This document shows positions 39,215 to 47,403 of a DNA stretch of 64,000 bases, piece by piece. The notes beneath the pieces are model-generated. The model did not search any database. It was not told the origin of the DNA and was given only the letters and a program-made list of their open reading frames with translations. The DNA is from CBDCGS01 sp965216915 (lineage in GTDB: Bacteria > Pseudomonadota > Alphaproteobacteria > UBA828): positions 310,001 to 374,000 of the forward strand of contig CBDCGS010000010.1 in NCBI GenBank assembly GCA_965216915.1. The letters run 5' to 3'. The number at the start of each line of letters is the position of its first letter. Positions within the stretch are counted from its first letter, which is position 1. Made by a program: the position numbers and the translations under genes.

Positions 39215-39796
39215 TTAGGGCGCGGCGTTCTGGTGCGCGGTGAAGGTGATGCCCTTGGTTTCGAAGGATTGGCGGAGCCCCGGCTTGATCGCCTCGAGCC
39301 TCTCGCCGACGGCAGGCGCCACGTCGATGTCGTTCATGTCGTGCACCCCGCCCGTGATGATCACTTGGAGCACGCCCTCCTCGTCGCCGATGTTGCGGAA
39401 GGCGCGGTTGACCCGCGGCGGCACCGAGATCGTGTCGAACTGCTCGAGGACGGCGCGTTCATCGCCCTCATCGTTCCAGGTGATCTCGAAGCGGCCCTTG
39501 AGCACGGTGAAGGTCTCATAGGTTTGCAGGTGCGCGTGAAGCGACGGGCCTTGGCCCGGCGGGCACACGGCGAGCGTCATGGTCATTCCGGCGGCGCCCG
39601 TGATCGGCGCGTCCACGTTGATCGGCGTCTCCTCGGTGCTCTCGAGGCCGATCACGGAGAGCAGCTTGCGCGCATAGACCATGTCCTTCGCGGCCTGCGG
39701 GATCTCGGAGTCCCGCTGGACGGGCAGGGGCTCGAGATCCTCGAACCGCGAGATGCGGCGGGCCATCTCGGTCTGGCTCAGCTTGATCGTCTTCAT
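39215..39796 (-). CDS. Cupin-domain protein
   Basis: This 193-residue protein has a central cupin barrel. The first cupin motif is visible as PSLHAHLQTYETFTVLKGRFE (two His and Glu metal ligands). The second is around ISVPPRVNRAFRNIG, with its usual His replaced by Asn. It may bind a metal and act as a dioxygenase, isomerase or sensor. It is followed by an SDR, an MmgE/PrpD and a GST-like gene on the same strand, suggesting a small catabolic operon of unknown substrate. Confidence 0.82.
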   Translation of the reverse strand: MKTIKLSQTEMARRISRFEDLEPLPVQRDSEIPQAAKDMVYARKLLSVIGLESTEETPINVDAPITGAAGMTMTLAVCPPGQGPSLHAHLQTYETFTVLKGRFEITWNDEGDERAVLEQFDTISVPPRVNRAFRNIGDEEGVLQVIITGGVHDMNDIDVAPAVGERLEAIKPGLRQSFETKGITFTAHQNAAP

Positions 39797-39831
39797 GGAT
39801 TCGCTTCCTCTCGCAAAATATGGTGGCGTGC

Positions 39832-40617
39832 CTAGCCTTCGAGGCTGATCGAGGCGAGCGACATGCCGGCGTTGACCCCGCCATCGACCACGATCTGCTC
39901 GCCGTGCACATGGGCGGCGTCATCCGAGGCGAGGTAGGCCGCTGCCGCCGCGATCGCTGCGGGTTCCGGAAAGCCGACGCCGGACGGCGTGAGCTCCTGC
40001 CATTTCTCCTCATAGCCGGGGAGCGCGCGAAGCTCGGCGTTGATGGCCGTGCGGATATTGCCCGGCGCGATGGCGTTGACGTTGATGCCGCGCGGCGCGA
40101 GTTCGCACATCATGGCGCGCGTCATGCTTTCGAGCGCGCCTTTCGCGGCGGCGTAGGCGATGGTGCCCGGAAACCCCATCGGCGCCGCGACCGAGGTGAT
40201 GTTGACGACACGCCCGCCAGCCTTCTCCAAATGCGGCACGGCGGCTTGGGTGAGGAAGAGCGGCGCGCGCGCGATGATGTCGAGGTGGAACGCCCAATCG
40301 TCGGCGCTGATGGCGCCGAGCACGCCGCCGCGAAAGACGCCCGCGCAGTTGACGAGGATGTTCAGCCCGCCGCGCTCCGCCGCCGCGCGCTCGACCACCC
40401 CCTCGCAGGCCGCGAGATCGGTCAGGTCCGCCCGATAGGGGCGCGCATCGCCGCCCGCGTCGCGCACCGCCGCGATGGTGTCGGCCGGGTCGTCCTTGTC
40501 GACGAGCGCGAGGCGCGCGCCCTCCTGCGCAAAGCGCAGGGCGATCGCCGCGCCGATGCCGCTTGCCGCGCCGGTCACCAGCGCGATTCGGTTCTCCAGT
40601 CTGGTCATTCTCGGCAT
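39832..40617 (-). CDS. Short-chain dehydrogenase/reductase
   Basis: This 261-residue classical SDR has the NAD(P) loop TGAASGIGAAIAL near residue 15, the structural NCAG motif, catalytic Ser in NITSVAAP, and YAAAK (Tyr/Lys). It ends with GEQIVVDGGVNAGMS. Two starts compete: ATG 40617 with GGAGG four bases upstream, or ATG 40608. The frame stays open upstream through a stretch that matches the C-terminus of the GST gene at 42371 (see separate entry), so the start was placed after it. The substrate is unknown. Confidence 0.85.
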   Translation of the reverse strand: MPRMTRLENRIALVTGAASGIGAAIALRFAQEGARLALVDKDDPADTIAAVRDAGGDARPYRADLTDLAACEGVVERAAAERGGLNILVNCAGVFRGGVLGAISADDWAFHLDIIARAPLFLTQAAVPHLEKAGGRVVNITSVAAPMGFPGTIAYAAAKGALESMTRAMMCELAPRGINVNAIAPGNIRTAINAELRALPGYEEKWQELTPSGVGFPEPAAIAAAAAYLASDDAAHVHGEQIVVDGGVNAGMSLASISLEG

Positions 40618-40623
40618 TCTCCC

Positions 40624-40692
40624 TCCCAGCCCCGCGCGACCACGCTGATTGTAGAGGACCGCATGGCGCCGTGCCTTCTCCTCGTCCAAGAG
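40624..40692 (-). pseudogene. Remnant of a GST-like gene 3' end
   Basis: Translated on the minus strand this reads DEEKARRHAVLYNQR plus flanks. The intact GST-like gene ends with DEEKARRRTLLYNQR. The DNA also matches closely (both contain GTGCCTTCTCCTCGTCC). It lies in frame directly before the SDR start, so a former GST-like gene was lost here, or the tail was copied by recombination. Confidence 0.65.
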
Positions 40693-40711
40693 CGGTGCGC
40701 GGGCGCGCGGC

Positions 40712-42085
40712 TTAAGGGGTGAGGAGCGACGCCAGCGACGCGACGTCGGCGCACTCCTCCAGAGTGCGCGTCATCTCGATCGCCGCATCGATCTTGTCGT
40801 CCGGCAGGCGCCCGGCGGCGAGCTCGCGGAACTTTGCTTCGAGCTCGGGCCAGCCGATCTCGGGCTTGTCGCGCGGGAACTCGACCTGACGCTCGAACAC
40901 GCGGCCGTCCTTCAGCTGGATCGTCACCTCGTCGCACATGCGCTGCTCGTTGAACCAGGCGAGCTCCGCTTCCGGGTTCTCCTCGATGTGCACACGGTTC
41001 AGGAGCGCTTGCACCGGCTCCGACAAGCGGCGTTCGTCGCTGTACATCTCCGGCAGCAGCGGATCGCCGAGGAGGGTGAGCGCCACCGTGTAGGGGAGCG
41101 AGAACATGGCGTCGACCTCGCCGGCCGGCGCGTGGTCGGCGATGCGCACTGCGCCGAGCGCCTTGATGGTGACGCCCTCGACATCGTCGGCGGCAAAGCC
41201 GTGCTCGCGCTTGAGGTCGCGGATCGCGACGAACGGAGGATGGTTCCAGGCGATCGAGGGATGCACCTTGTAGAGCGTGTCGTCGATCATGTGGGTCGCG
41301 CCGAGGTCGCGGGTCATGACCTCGAAGTCGCACCGGTCGGAGCCGGCCATGATCCAGAAGCCCTCGTCGCCATCCAGGATGCCGTGGCCGCCGCTGAAGC
41401 CTTCCGCCGCCGAGAGCGCGCCGAACACGCCGCCGAGCGCCATCCAGCCCCAGCCGAGCTTCGCCTCGCGGATCGGGCGGGTCTCCGCGACGATGCCGAA
41501 ATATTTGTAGGCCGACGGTACGAGCGCGTAGGTGCCGGTGACGCCCATCGCCGCCTCGGTCTCCGTCGCGTCGAGCCCGAGCAGCCGGCTCGCCGCGATG
41601 CAGGGCGCGAAGGGCGTGTATTGCTGGCCCCAGACCTGCGCGCCCCGCTCCGGGCTCGGCAGCATGCCGAGGCCGATGCGCGTGCCGACCTCGTAGCCGC
41701 GCTCGATCGCGATGATCATGTCCTTGCCCGAGAGATGGCGCTGCTCGCCGATCGCGAGCGCCGCCGGGACGGTGACCGGGCCGGCGTGAATGCAGTAGTG
41801 AACGACATCCTCATAGTCGAGCGCGAAGGCGAGTGAGGCATTGGCATAGACCGCCATCGGGATCGAGAGCTTGCCGCCGCCGCCGATGATCGTCGCCTCC
41901 GCGATGCCGCCGCCGGTCGCCTTGGCGAGCGTGATGTGGCGCCGCCCGATCCCGGTGCCGCAGCCGCCGATCGCCGCGCCTAGGATATTGAGAATGGCGA
42001 GCTTCGTGCGGTCGACGGTGTGCGTGGGCAAATCCTCGAAGCTGCCGGACACCGCATAGGCGGCAAGCTCGCTCGTGACAGACAT
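40712..42085 (-). CDS. MmgE/PrpD-family protein
   Basis: The ATG at 42085 follows GGGAGAGCGAGACG and gives 457 residues. It matches the all-helical plus alpha/beta MmgE/PrpD fold: AILNILGAAIGG, ANASLAFALDYEDVVHYCIHAGPVTVPAALA near residue 95, and GWGWMALGGVFGALSAAEGF. Named family members include 2-methylcitrate dehydratase and cis-aconitate decarboxylase. Which reaction applies here is open. It is the largest enzyme in the cupin-SDR-MmgE-GST group. Confidence 0.86.
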   Translation of the reverse strand: MSVTSELAAYAVSGSFEDLPTHTVDRTKLAILNILGAAIGGCGTGIGRRHITLAKATGGGIAEATIIGGGGKLSIPMAVYANASLAFALDYEDVVHYCIHAGPVTVPAALAIGEQRHLSGKDMIIAIERGYEVGTRIGLGMLPSPERGAQVWGQQYTPFAPCIAASRLLGLDATETEAAMGVTGTYALVPSAYKYFGIVAETRPIREAKLGWGWMALGGVFGALSAAEGFSGGHGILDGDEGFWIMAGSDRCDFEVMTRDLGATHMIDDTLYKVHPSIAWNHPPFVAIRDLKREHGFAADDVEGVTIKALGAVRIADHAPAGEVDAMFSLPYTVALTLLGDPLLPEMYSDERRLSEPVQALLNRVHIEENPEAELAWFNEQRMCDEVTIQLKDGRVFERQVEFPRDKPEIGWPELEAKFRELAAGRLPDDKIDAAIEMTRTLEECADVASLASLLTP

Positions 42086-42284
42086 CGTCTCGCTCTCCCG
42101 CGTCTCGTTTTGATGGCTCGGCCTATTCTGCCGCAAATTCGAGGGGTGGCAACGCGGCGGATGATGGGCATCCGGCGTGTGGCGCGGGCTCCGATTCTCT
42201 CAAGACCCTCATCCGCGGACTTGATCCGCCAATCCAAGCACACGCCCGCTGCCACGCGAGCTGCCCATCCGCCGGTGTGCTTGG

Positions 42285-42307
42285 GTCCTCGGGTCGAGCC
42301 CGAGGAC
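42285..42307. repeat. Perfect 9-bp hairpin in intergenic space
   Basis: GTCCTCGGG, loop TCGAG, CCCGAGGAC. It resembles a second hairpin at 48013-48033 in its layout (CGGGT..AGCCCG core followed by GA). It lies in the 285-base gap between the MmgE and GST-like genes; the rest of that gap shows no gene. It could be a REP-type element or terminator, although no T-run follows. Confidence 0.6.
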
Positions 42308-42370
42308 GAAGGGGGAAGGGGGCGGCGCCTCATCGCGTCGCGCCCGCGTGCATTCCGACCGGCGGGTACC

Positions 42371-43093
42371 CTACGCGGGCGCTGGGCGGGCGCGTTGGTT
42401 GTAGAGGAGCGTGCGGCGGCGTGCCTTCTCCTCGTCCGAGAGCGTCTTCGGGTCCTCGCCGAGGTCCTTGCCGACCGCCATGCCGCGCTGCACCGCCGCG
42501 CGCGCGCCAAGCTCATCGAGCCAGCGCTTCACGTGCTTGAAGTCCGCGATGTCCTCGCCGTAGGACTTCCAGAGCACCGCCCAGGGGTAGGAGATCATGT
42601 CGGCGATGGTGTAGTCGTCGCCCGCCAGATAGGGGCGGTCGTAGAGCCGGTTGTTCAGCACGCCATAGAGCCGGTTGACCTCGTCGCCGAAGCGCGTGAC
42701 GGCGTAGGTCTGGTCGCCATGCGACGCGCCGAGCCGGCGGAAATGCCCGCATTCGCCATGCTTCGGGCCCTGGTTCGCCATCTGCCACATGATCCATTGG
42801 TTGACCTCGTAGCGCCCGCGCAGGTCCTGCGGGTAGAAGCGGCCGGCCTTCTCGGCGATGTACATCATGCAGGCGCCGGATTCGAACACGCTGAGCGGCG
42901 CGCCGCCGTCCGCCGGCTCGTGGTCGACGATCACCGGCATGCGGTTGTTGGGCCCGATGCTCAGGAACGCGTCGGTAAACTGATCACCGCGTCCGATGTG
43001 GCAGGGCACGACCGTATAGGGCATGCCGCATTCTTCGAGCAGAATGGTGACCTTCTTGCCGTTCGGCGTTGGCCAGTAATGCACGTCGATCAT
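42371..43093 (-). CDS. Glutathione S-transferase-like protein (YghU/YfcG type)
   Basis: This 240-residue protein starts MIDVHYWPTPNGKKVTILLEE. It has an N-terminal thioredoxin-like domain with the cis-proline segment NNRMPVIVDHEP, ESGACMMYIAEKAG, and a helical C-terminal domain with YLAGDDYTIADMISYPW. Such proteins often use glutathione for disulfide reduction or conjugation. A copy of its C-terminal tail survives upstream of the SDR gene at 40.6 kb. The 218 bases upstream (43094-43311) hold no gene that can be supported. Confidence 0.9.
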   Translation of the reverse strand: MIDVHYWPTPNGKKVTILLEECGMPYTVVPCHIGRGDQFTDAFLSIGPNNRMPVIVDHEPADGGAPLSVFESGACMMYIAEKAGRFYPQDLRGRYEVNQWIMWQMANQGPKHGECGHFRRLGASHGDQTYAVTRFGDEVNRLYGVLNNRLYDRPYLAGDDYTIADMISYPWAVLWKSYGEDIADFKHVKRWLDELGARAAVQRGMAVGKDLGEDPKTLSDEEKARRRTLLYNQRARPAPA

Positions 43094-43311
43094 GATGCCC
43101 CTCTCTGCGGCCGCGATGCCGCGCGGCGTCCCGGATGATAGCGCGCACGGGTGCAGCGCGACACCGAGGATCAGCAGACCCATCGTGTCATGCGCGATGC
43201 GCCAGCGGACGCGCCGCAACCGATCCGCCGGCCAAAGGGGCGGGCTGGCGCAACGGCGCAATGAGCAGGTCGCGCGGGCGGCGGATGTGTGGCGTAGGTG
43301 CGGCCGCGCGA

Positions 43312-43878
43312 TCACCGGTGTTGCTTGACACTCTCGTCGGTGCATTCCTCGAACGTGCCGGGCTCGAACCTGGGTTCGTACCAGGATGCGTCGGTGATCT
43401 TCCCGAGCTGCCGCCACGCCACATCCATCGGGTGGAGGATGGTGCAGACCCGCTCAGGTGGATCGACTTGCGTCGGTTTGGTGGTGTTCCAAAGGCATTG
43501 TTCGTCGAGGTCGAACCAGACGATCCCCCAAATATCGCTCGCCCGCACATACGGGCGGCCGGTCGTGATATCCCGTCCTTCGGCGATACAGAAATAGTCC
43601 GCGCCACCGATATTCTCGTGAATACGCGTGAGCGGGATCCGGTCGGTGATAGCGAACGCGCGATAGTCGCTGTACCCGATGAGATCGGTTTCGACGCGGG
43701 AGTAGATCAGCTCGACGCCGGTCTCAGGAAGCTGAACAGCAACGGTGTGGTGATCCTCATATTGCGAGAGCCAGAGGGCGAGCCCGAGTAGCCCGAGGCC
43801 AAGAAAAAAACGCCCCCGGCGGTGGCGCAGCCAGCGTATGGTGCGCACCTGTAGGGGATCACTCGGTGGGTTCGTCAT
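43312..43878 (-). CDS. Membrane-anchored four-cysteine protein, paralogue B2 (candidate immunity protein)
   Basis: This 188-residue protein has a basic N-terminus, one transmembrane helix (RFFLGLGLLGLALWL, about 23-37) and a domain outside the membrane. Four cysteines lie in the same positions as in its three paralogues: YFCIAEG, EQCLWNT, RVCTILH and EECTDES. Shared motifs are SDIWGIVWFDL, LGKITDAS and FEPGTFEEC. The ATG lies inside the last codons of a toxin-tail fragment (43859-43964). Membrane anchoring, probable disulfides and tandem duplication behind a toxin-like gene suggest immunity. The function is inferred and no family is recognised. Confidence 0.72.
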   Translation of the reverse strand: MTNPPSDPLQVRTIRWLRHRRGRFFLGLGLLGLALWLSQYEDHHTVAVQLPETGVELIYSRVETDLIGYSDYRAFAITDRIPLTRIHENIGGADYFCIAEGRDITTGRPYVRASDIWGIVWFDLDEQCLWNTTKPTQVDPPERVCTILHPMDVAWRQLGKITDASWYEPRFEPGTFEECTDESVKQHR

Positions 43879-43964
43879 CGTCGATCCTGGTCCAGGTGAT
43901 CTCGGGCTCTTGAAGGGCTCCGTAGCGCGTCTCGATCTCGATCGTCACCCGATCGCGCCATTCC
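43859..43964 (-). pseudogene. Orphan 3' fragment of the 45.7 kb toxin-like gene
   Basis: This frame reads EEWRDRVTIEIETRYGALQE then PEITWTRIDDDEPTE and stop. The intact large gene has WHDRVSGTIEIRDGALQEPK then MTWTRM. It has no start and no upstream domain. It sits between paralogues B1 and B2 and overlaps the B2 start by 20 bases, as the intact gene overlaps A1. Confidence 0.72.
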
Positions 43965-44555
43965 TCACCAGGCGTTCCGCCGCAGCGCTTCGGTGCTGCA
44001 TTCCTTGAATTCGCCGGGCTCGAAGGTGGGCTCGCCCCACGAGGCGTTGGTGATCTTGCCGAGCCGCTGCCAGGTGGTCGCAAAAGACGGCTCAGGGTCG
44101 CAGACGTTGTCGATCGGACCGTCCCGCGTCGACGGGTAAGACTCGTTGACGCAGCGGTCTTGCAAGTCGATCCAGACGGAGCCCCAGATGTCGCTGACCC
44201 AAACGATGGGGTGGCCCGTATCCTCGTCTGTCCCTTCGGCCACGCAGATATAGCGGACACCGCCGAAATCTTCGTGGATCGCCGTGCCGGAAATCAGGCC
44301 GGGCACCGAAATCTCGCGCCGCTGGCTGAACCAGAGATAAGTCGCGACCCGCGCGTATTTCAGCGTGGCACCGCTTCCGGGCAGCTCGACGGTCACGGTG
44401 TGGTGGAACTCGAAGAGCCAGATGAAGAGGCCGATCGCCACGACCACGAGCAGCACCATGCGTCGGCGAAACCTGAGCTGCGCGTCGGTCGGTTCGGGCG
44501 GCAGCTCAGTCGGCGGCGGCTCGGCGGGGATTGTTCCAGGGGATTCGCATTTCAT
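43965..44555 (-). CDS. Membrane-anchored four-cysteine protein, paralogue B1 (candidate immunity protein)
   Basis: This 196-residue protein has a Pro/Glu-rich start, then DAQLRFRRRMVLLVVVAIGL entering a transmembrane helix (about 31-47) that is almost identical to paralogue A1. The extracytoplasmic domain has four cysteines: YICVAEG, DRCVNES, NVCDPE and KECSTE, with SDIWGSVWIDL and LGKITNASWGEP. The ATG lies within a fragment of the large gene's tail. It is closer to A1 than to A2 or B2, so A and B look like a duplicated two-gene unit. Confidence 0.72.
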   Translation of the reverse strand: MKCESPGTIPAEPPPTELPPEPTDAQLRFRRRMVLLVVVAIGLFIWLFEFHHTVTVELPGSGATLKYARVATYLWFSQRREISVPGLISGTAIHEDFGGVRYICVAEGTDEDTGHPIVWVSDIWGSVWIDLQDRCVNESYPSTRDGPIDNVCDPEPSFATTWQRLGKITNASWGEPTFEPGEFKECSTEALRRNAW

Positions 44556-44571
44556 AGGGCATGCGGGTTCG
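44516..44571 (-). pseudogene. Second orphan 3' fragment of the toxin-like gene
   Basis: It reads TRMPYEMRIPWNNPRRAAAD and stop. The intact gene ends TRMPYETRIPWKTPRRAAAD. It surrounds the start of paralogue B1, exactly as the real gene end surrounds the start of A1. This supports duplication of a block running from the large gene's 3' end through the small genes. Confidence 0.75.
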
Positions 44572-44604
44572 GAGCCGGTCGGGCGCTCAGCCTGGTCGGG
44601 AACC

Positions 44605-45177
44605 TCAGTACCAACGTCTCCCAATGCGTGTTTCGTTGCATTCCTCGTATTCTCCGGGCTGGAAGACGGGCTCTCCCGACGCGGCGTCGATGATCTTCCC
44701 GAGCCGTTGCCACGGCACATCCATCGAATGGTCGATCGCGCAGAGCCGCTCCGGCGGTTCGATTTGTGTCGGCTTGGTGGTGTTCCAGACGCACCGGTCG
44801 TCGAGGTCGAACCAGACGATGCCCCAACGGTCGCTCGCCCGTACGTATCGGCGGCCCGTGTTGATGTCCTGCCCTTCGGCGATGCAAATGTCGTTCGCAC
44901 CGCCGATGTTCGTATGAATGCGCGTCTGTGGAATCACGCCTGTCACCTCGAACGTGCGGTATTTGTTGATGCCGAGGCCGGTCTCGACGCGCGTGTAGAC
45001 GAGCTTGACGTCGGTCTGGGGCAGCTGGACGGCGGCGGTGCGATCCCGCTCATAGAGCCAGAGCCAAAGCGCTGCGCCGAGGATCATCAACGCTGGCGTC
45101 GGCAGAGACCAGCCGTGCCGGCGCAGCCAGCGTTTCCAGCGGGGCATGCGTGCGGTGCGGCCAGGTGCCTGGTTCAT
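44605..45177 (-). CDS. Membrane-anchored four-cysteine protein, paralogue A2 (candidate immunity protein)
   Basis: This 190-residue protein has a basic N-terminus (MPRWKRWLRRHGW), one transmembrane helix (about 24-40) and the common outer domain. The domain has cysteines in DICIAEG, DRCVWNT, RLCAIDH and EECNETR, and the motifs ASDRWGIVWFDLD and LGKIIDAASGEP. It is most similar to B2. The ATG overlaps the stop of A1 (ATGA), showing translational coupling. No relative of known function is recognised. Confidence 0.73.
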   Translation of the reverse strand: MNQAPGRTARMPRWKRWLRRHGWSLPTPALMILGAALWLWLYERDRTAAVQLPQTDVKLVYTRVETGLGINKYRTFEVTGVIPQTRIHTNIGGANDICIAEGQDINTGRRYVRASDRWGIVWFDLDDRCVWNTTKPTQIEPPERLCAIDHSMDVPWQRLGKIIDAASGEPVFQPGEYEECNETRIGRRWY

Positions 45178-45773
45178 CGGTACCGGTGAACCCATTCGTC
45201 CGAGCATTTCTTGAACGTGCCGGGTTCGAACACCGGCTCGCCCCGAGTGACGTTGGTGATCCTGCCGAGCTGCTGCCACTTGGCGGCAATGGACTGGGGC
45301 GACGGGCAGAGGCGGTCTCGGGGATCGATGCGCGTCGGTTGGATCGTGTCCATGAGGCATTTCTTTCGGAGATTGAGCCACACGATCCCCCAGTCGTGGC
45401 TCACCCTGACCAGCGGGTCGCCCGTCACGAGACCGCGTCCCTCGGCGACACACATGAACTCCGTGCCGCCGATGTGCTCCTGAAATGCTGTTGGGCCGAT
45501 CACGCCGTCAACCGCGAGCTCGTTCCGTCGCCCGGACCCGATATAGGTGTGGACCCGAGAAAAGGTCAGCGTCGCGCCGCTTTCCGGCAACGCGACCGTG
45601 ACAGTGTGGTGTTCTTCGAAAAGCCAGACGAAGAGTCCGATGGCGAGGCCGATCGCCACGACCACGAGCAGCACCATGCGCCGGCGAAACCTGAGCTGCG
45701 CGTCGGTCGGCCCAGACGGCAGCTCAGTCGGCGGCGGCTCGGCGGGGGGTTTTCCAGGGGATTCGCGTTTCAT
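45174..45773 (-). CDS. Membrane-anchored four-cysteine protein, paralogue A1 (candidate immunity protein)
   Basis: This 199-residue protein has a Pro-rich cytoplasmic start, DAQLRFRRRMVLLVVVAIGL into a membrane helix (about 31-50), then the outer domain. The cysteines are in EFMCVAEG, KKCLMDT, RLCPSP and KKCSDE, with SHDWGIVWLNL and LGRITNVTRGEP. It starts 50 bases inside the 3' end of the large toxin-like gene in another frame, and ends overlapping A2. This tight linkage is what a toxin-immunity pair would show, but it is not proof. Confidence 0.74.
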   Translation of the reverse strand: MKRESPGKPPAEPPPTELPSGPTDAQLRFRRRMVLLVVVAIGLAIGLFVWLFEEHHTVTVALPESGATLTFSRVHTYIGSGRRNELAVDGVIGPTAFQEHIGGTEFMCVAEGRGLVTGDPLVRVSHDWGIVWLNLRKKCLMDTIQPTRIDPRDRLCPSPQSIAAKWQQLGRITNVTRGEPVFEPGTFKKCSDEWVHRYR

Positions 45774-47403
45774 AGGGCATGCGGGTCCATGTCATTTTCG
45801 GTTCTTGAAGCGCGCCATCGCGGATCTCGATTGTGCCGCTCACCCTGTCGTGCCAGCGCGAGCGCATCTCGTAGGGCTTCGCAAGACCGGCTTTTTCGAG
45901 TTCTTCCATTTGCGATCGAATGACCGGTCCTCCGGTCGGAAGAAACGTTGTCTTGTTAAAGTCGTACCGATCCTTCCAAGTGTGCGTCACAACGCCTTCG
46001 ATGTGGATCGTCTCGCCCACCCGTGTCGCCCTAAAATTTCCGCGCGATTCGATATGGCTGTTCCCGGCGAAATATTTGAGCTCTTTCCAAAATTCGGGGT
46101 TGACGCTGGTTGCCCAGACAGGATCGCCTTCGGTCCAATCCTGATCCTCGCTCGGGCGCGGCTTGATGGTCACGGTTTCGCCGTCTTGGAGTTTGGTGAT
46201 TAGCTGGTGGGCGTACGATTCTTTGCGAAGCCAGTCGTTGTCGAATTTTTCCTTGTTGACGACATCAGCGTCGGCGATATCGCCGAAGGAAAGGATGAAC
46301 GTCGGATGGTAGTACTCTGTCTGGTGGGCTGTCGCCGACAAGTAGAGGTCCAACGCATCGGCGGCATCGTCCCAGCCGACAAAGCGGCCGCGGTCCACGA
46401 ACGTATCGCTAAGAAACAGATACTTGCTGCGCGCCCAGCGGCCCACGGTCTGAAGCCGCGCTTGAACCTCAGCCTCGGAACCGAGACGGTGAGGGATGCG
46501 GTTGGACTCGGATGTCTCCGACTCCTTGGGCGGATCGGCTAGCTCGACAACCAGTTGCTCGAACGTCTTTCCGGACTCCTCCTCAAGCCAGCGGTCGATT
46601 TGCCGCAGGAGAAAGGGCGGCGGTTCGGGTTTGGCCGTCAATGGGGGATCGTTCAAGTCCGGTTGGTCGGCATCGCGTCTGTCACGCGCCGCCTCAGCTT
46701 GATCGTCCGCGGTGTTGCCGAGGGTGAAATCGCTGATATGCGCGACCCGGTCCTGGGTGTTGCCGAACACGGCCTCGCCGCGGCTGTCGCCGCCACCCGT
46801 CTCCGCCGGCGCGTCCTCCGCCTCATCCGCGCCGGTGTCGAGCCTTGGCACGGTGTGCATGATGCGGTCGGCGTCGACGATGCGGGCGAGGCGGCGGTCG
46901 GTGGGGCCGCCTGGGGTGATGGTGCCGTCTTGCGCCAGGCCATGGCGGCGCTGGACGTTGCGGATGACGGCGTCGAGGAGGCCCTCGTCGGGCCGCGCGG
47001 CCTGGGGTCCCCGGCCGACGTCGTGTGCGTCGAGGAGGCCCGCGCGCTCCAAGGCGCGGCGCGTGGTCGCGAGATCGGCGCCGGCGTTGGTGCCGCGCGG
47101 GCCGACGGTGCCGCGAAGGCCGATGCCCCGTGTGCCGGTGCCTCGTGTGCCGGTGCCCGTGTCGTCGGCGCGCCCGCCTGCGCGGCGTGCGCCTGCGCGG
47201 CGTGCTGGCGAGGCCAGGGAGGGCGCGCGGGCGGCATCCCGCCGGTGCGCCTGGCGGCTGGCCTCACGCTCGGCGGCGCTTTTTGGTGTTGCGCGCTCAG
47301 AGAGCGCGACGTTGAGCATCTGCTCGGTGGTGCCGCCAGGCCGCGCGATGCCATCCGCGGGCAAGCCCTCGCGCTTCTGGAAGGCCTTCACGCCCTCGAA
47401 CAT
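45724..47403 (-). CDS. Peptidoglycan-binding-repeat protein with C-terminal toxin-like domain (candidate polymorphic toxin)
   Basis: The in-frame part has 559 residues. Two peptidoglycan-binding-1-like repeats are seen: FEGVKAFQKREGLPADG with PGGTTEQML near residue 5, and AVIRNVQRRHGLAQDG with PGGPTDRRL near 145. An Arg/Gly/Thr low-complexity linker separates them. The C-terminal domain (about 280-545) has YYHPTFILSFGDIAD and HTWKDRYDFN. D478, Y480 and D481 in the latter recall the DxYD part of the colicin M active site, but the following His-Arg pair is absent. There is no signal peptide. The N-terminus continues in another frame to 47557, so the gene appears frameshifted. Four membrane-anchored paralogues follow. 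Confidence 0.62.
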   Translation of the reverse strand: MFEGVKAFQKREGLPADGIARPGGTTEQMLNVALSERATPKSAAEREASRQAHRRDAARAPSLASPARRAGARRAGGRADDTGTGTRGTGTRGIGLRGTVGPRGTNAGADLATTRRALERAGLLDAHDVGRGPQAARPDEGLLDAVIRNVQRRHGLAQDGTITPGGPTDRRLARIVDADRIMHTVPRLDTGADEAEDAPAETGGGDSRGEAVFGNTQDRVAHISDFTLGNTADDQAEAARDRRDADQPDLNDPPLTAKPEPPPFLLRQIDRWLEEESGKTFEQLVVELADPPKESETSESNRIPHRLGSEAEVQARLQTVGRWARSKYLFLSDTFVDRGRFVGWDDAADALDLYLSATAHQTEYYHPTFILSFGDIADADVVNKEKFDNDWLRKESYAHQLITKLQDGETVTIKPRPSEDQDWTEGDPVWATSVNPEFWKELKYFAGNSHIESRGNFRATRVGETIHIEGVVTHTWKDRYDFNKTTFLPTGGPVIRSQMEELEKAGLAKPYEMRSRWHDRVSGTIEIRDGALQEPKMTWTRMPYETRIPWKTPRRAAAD

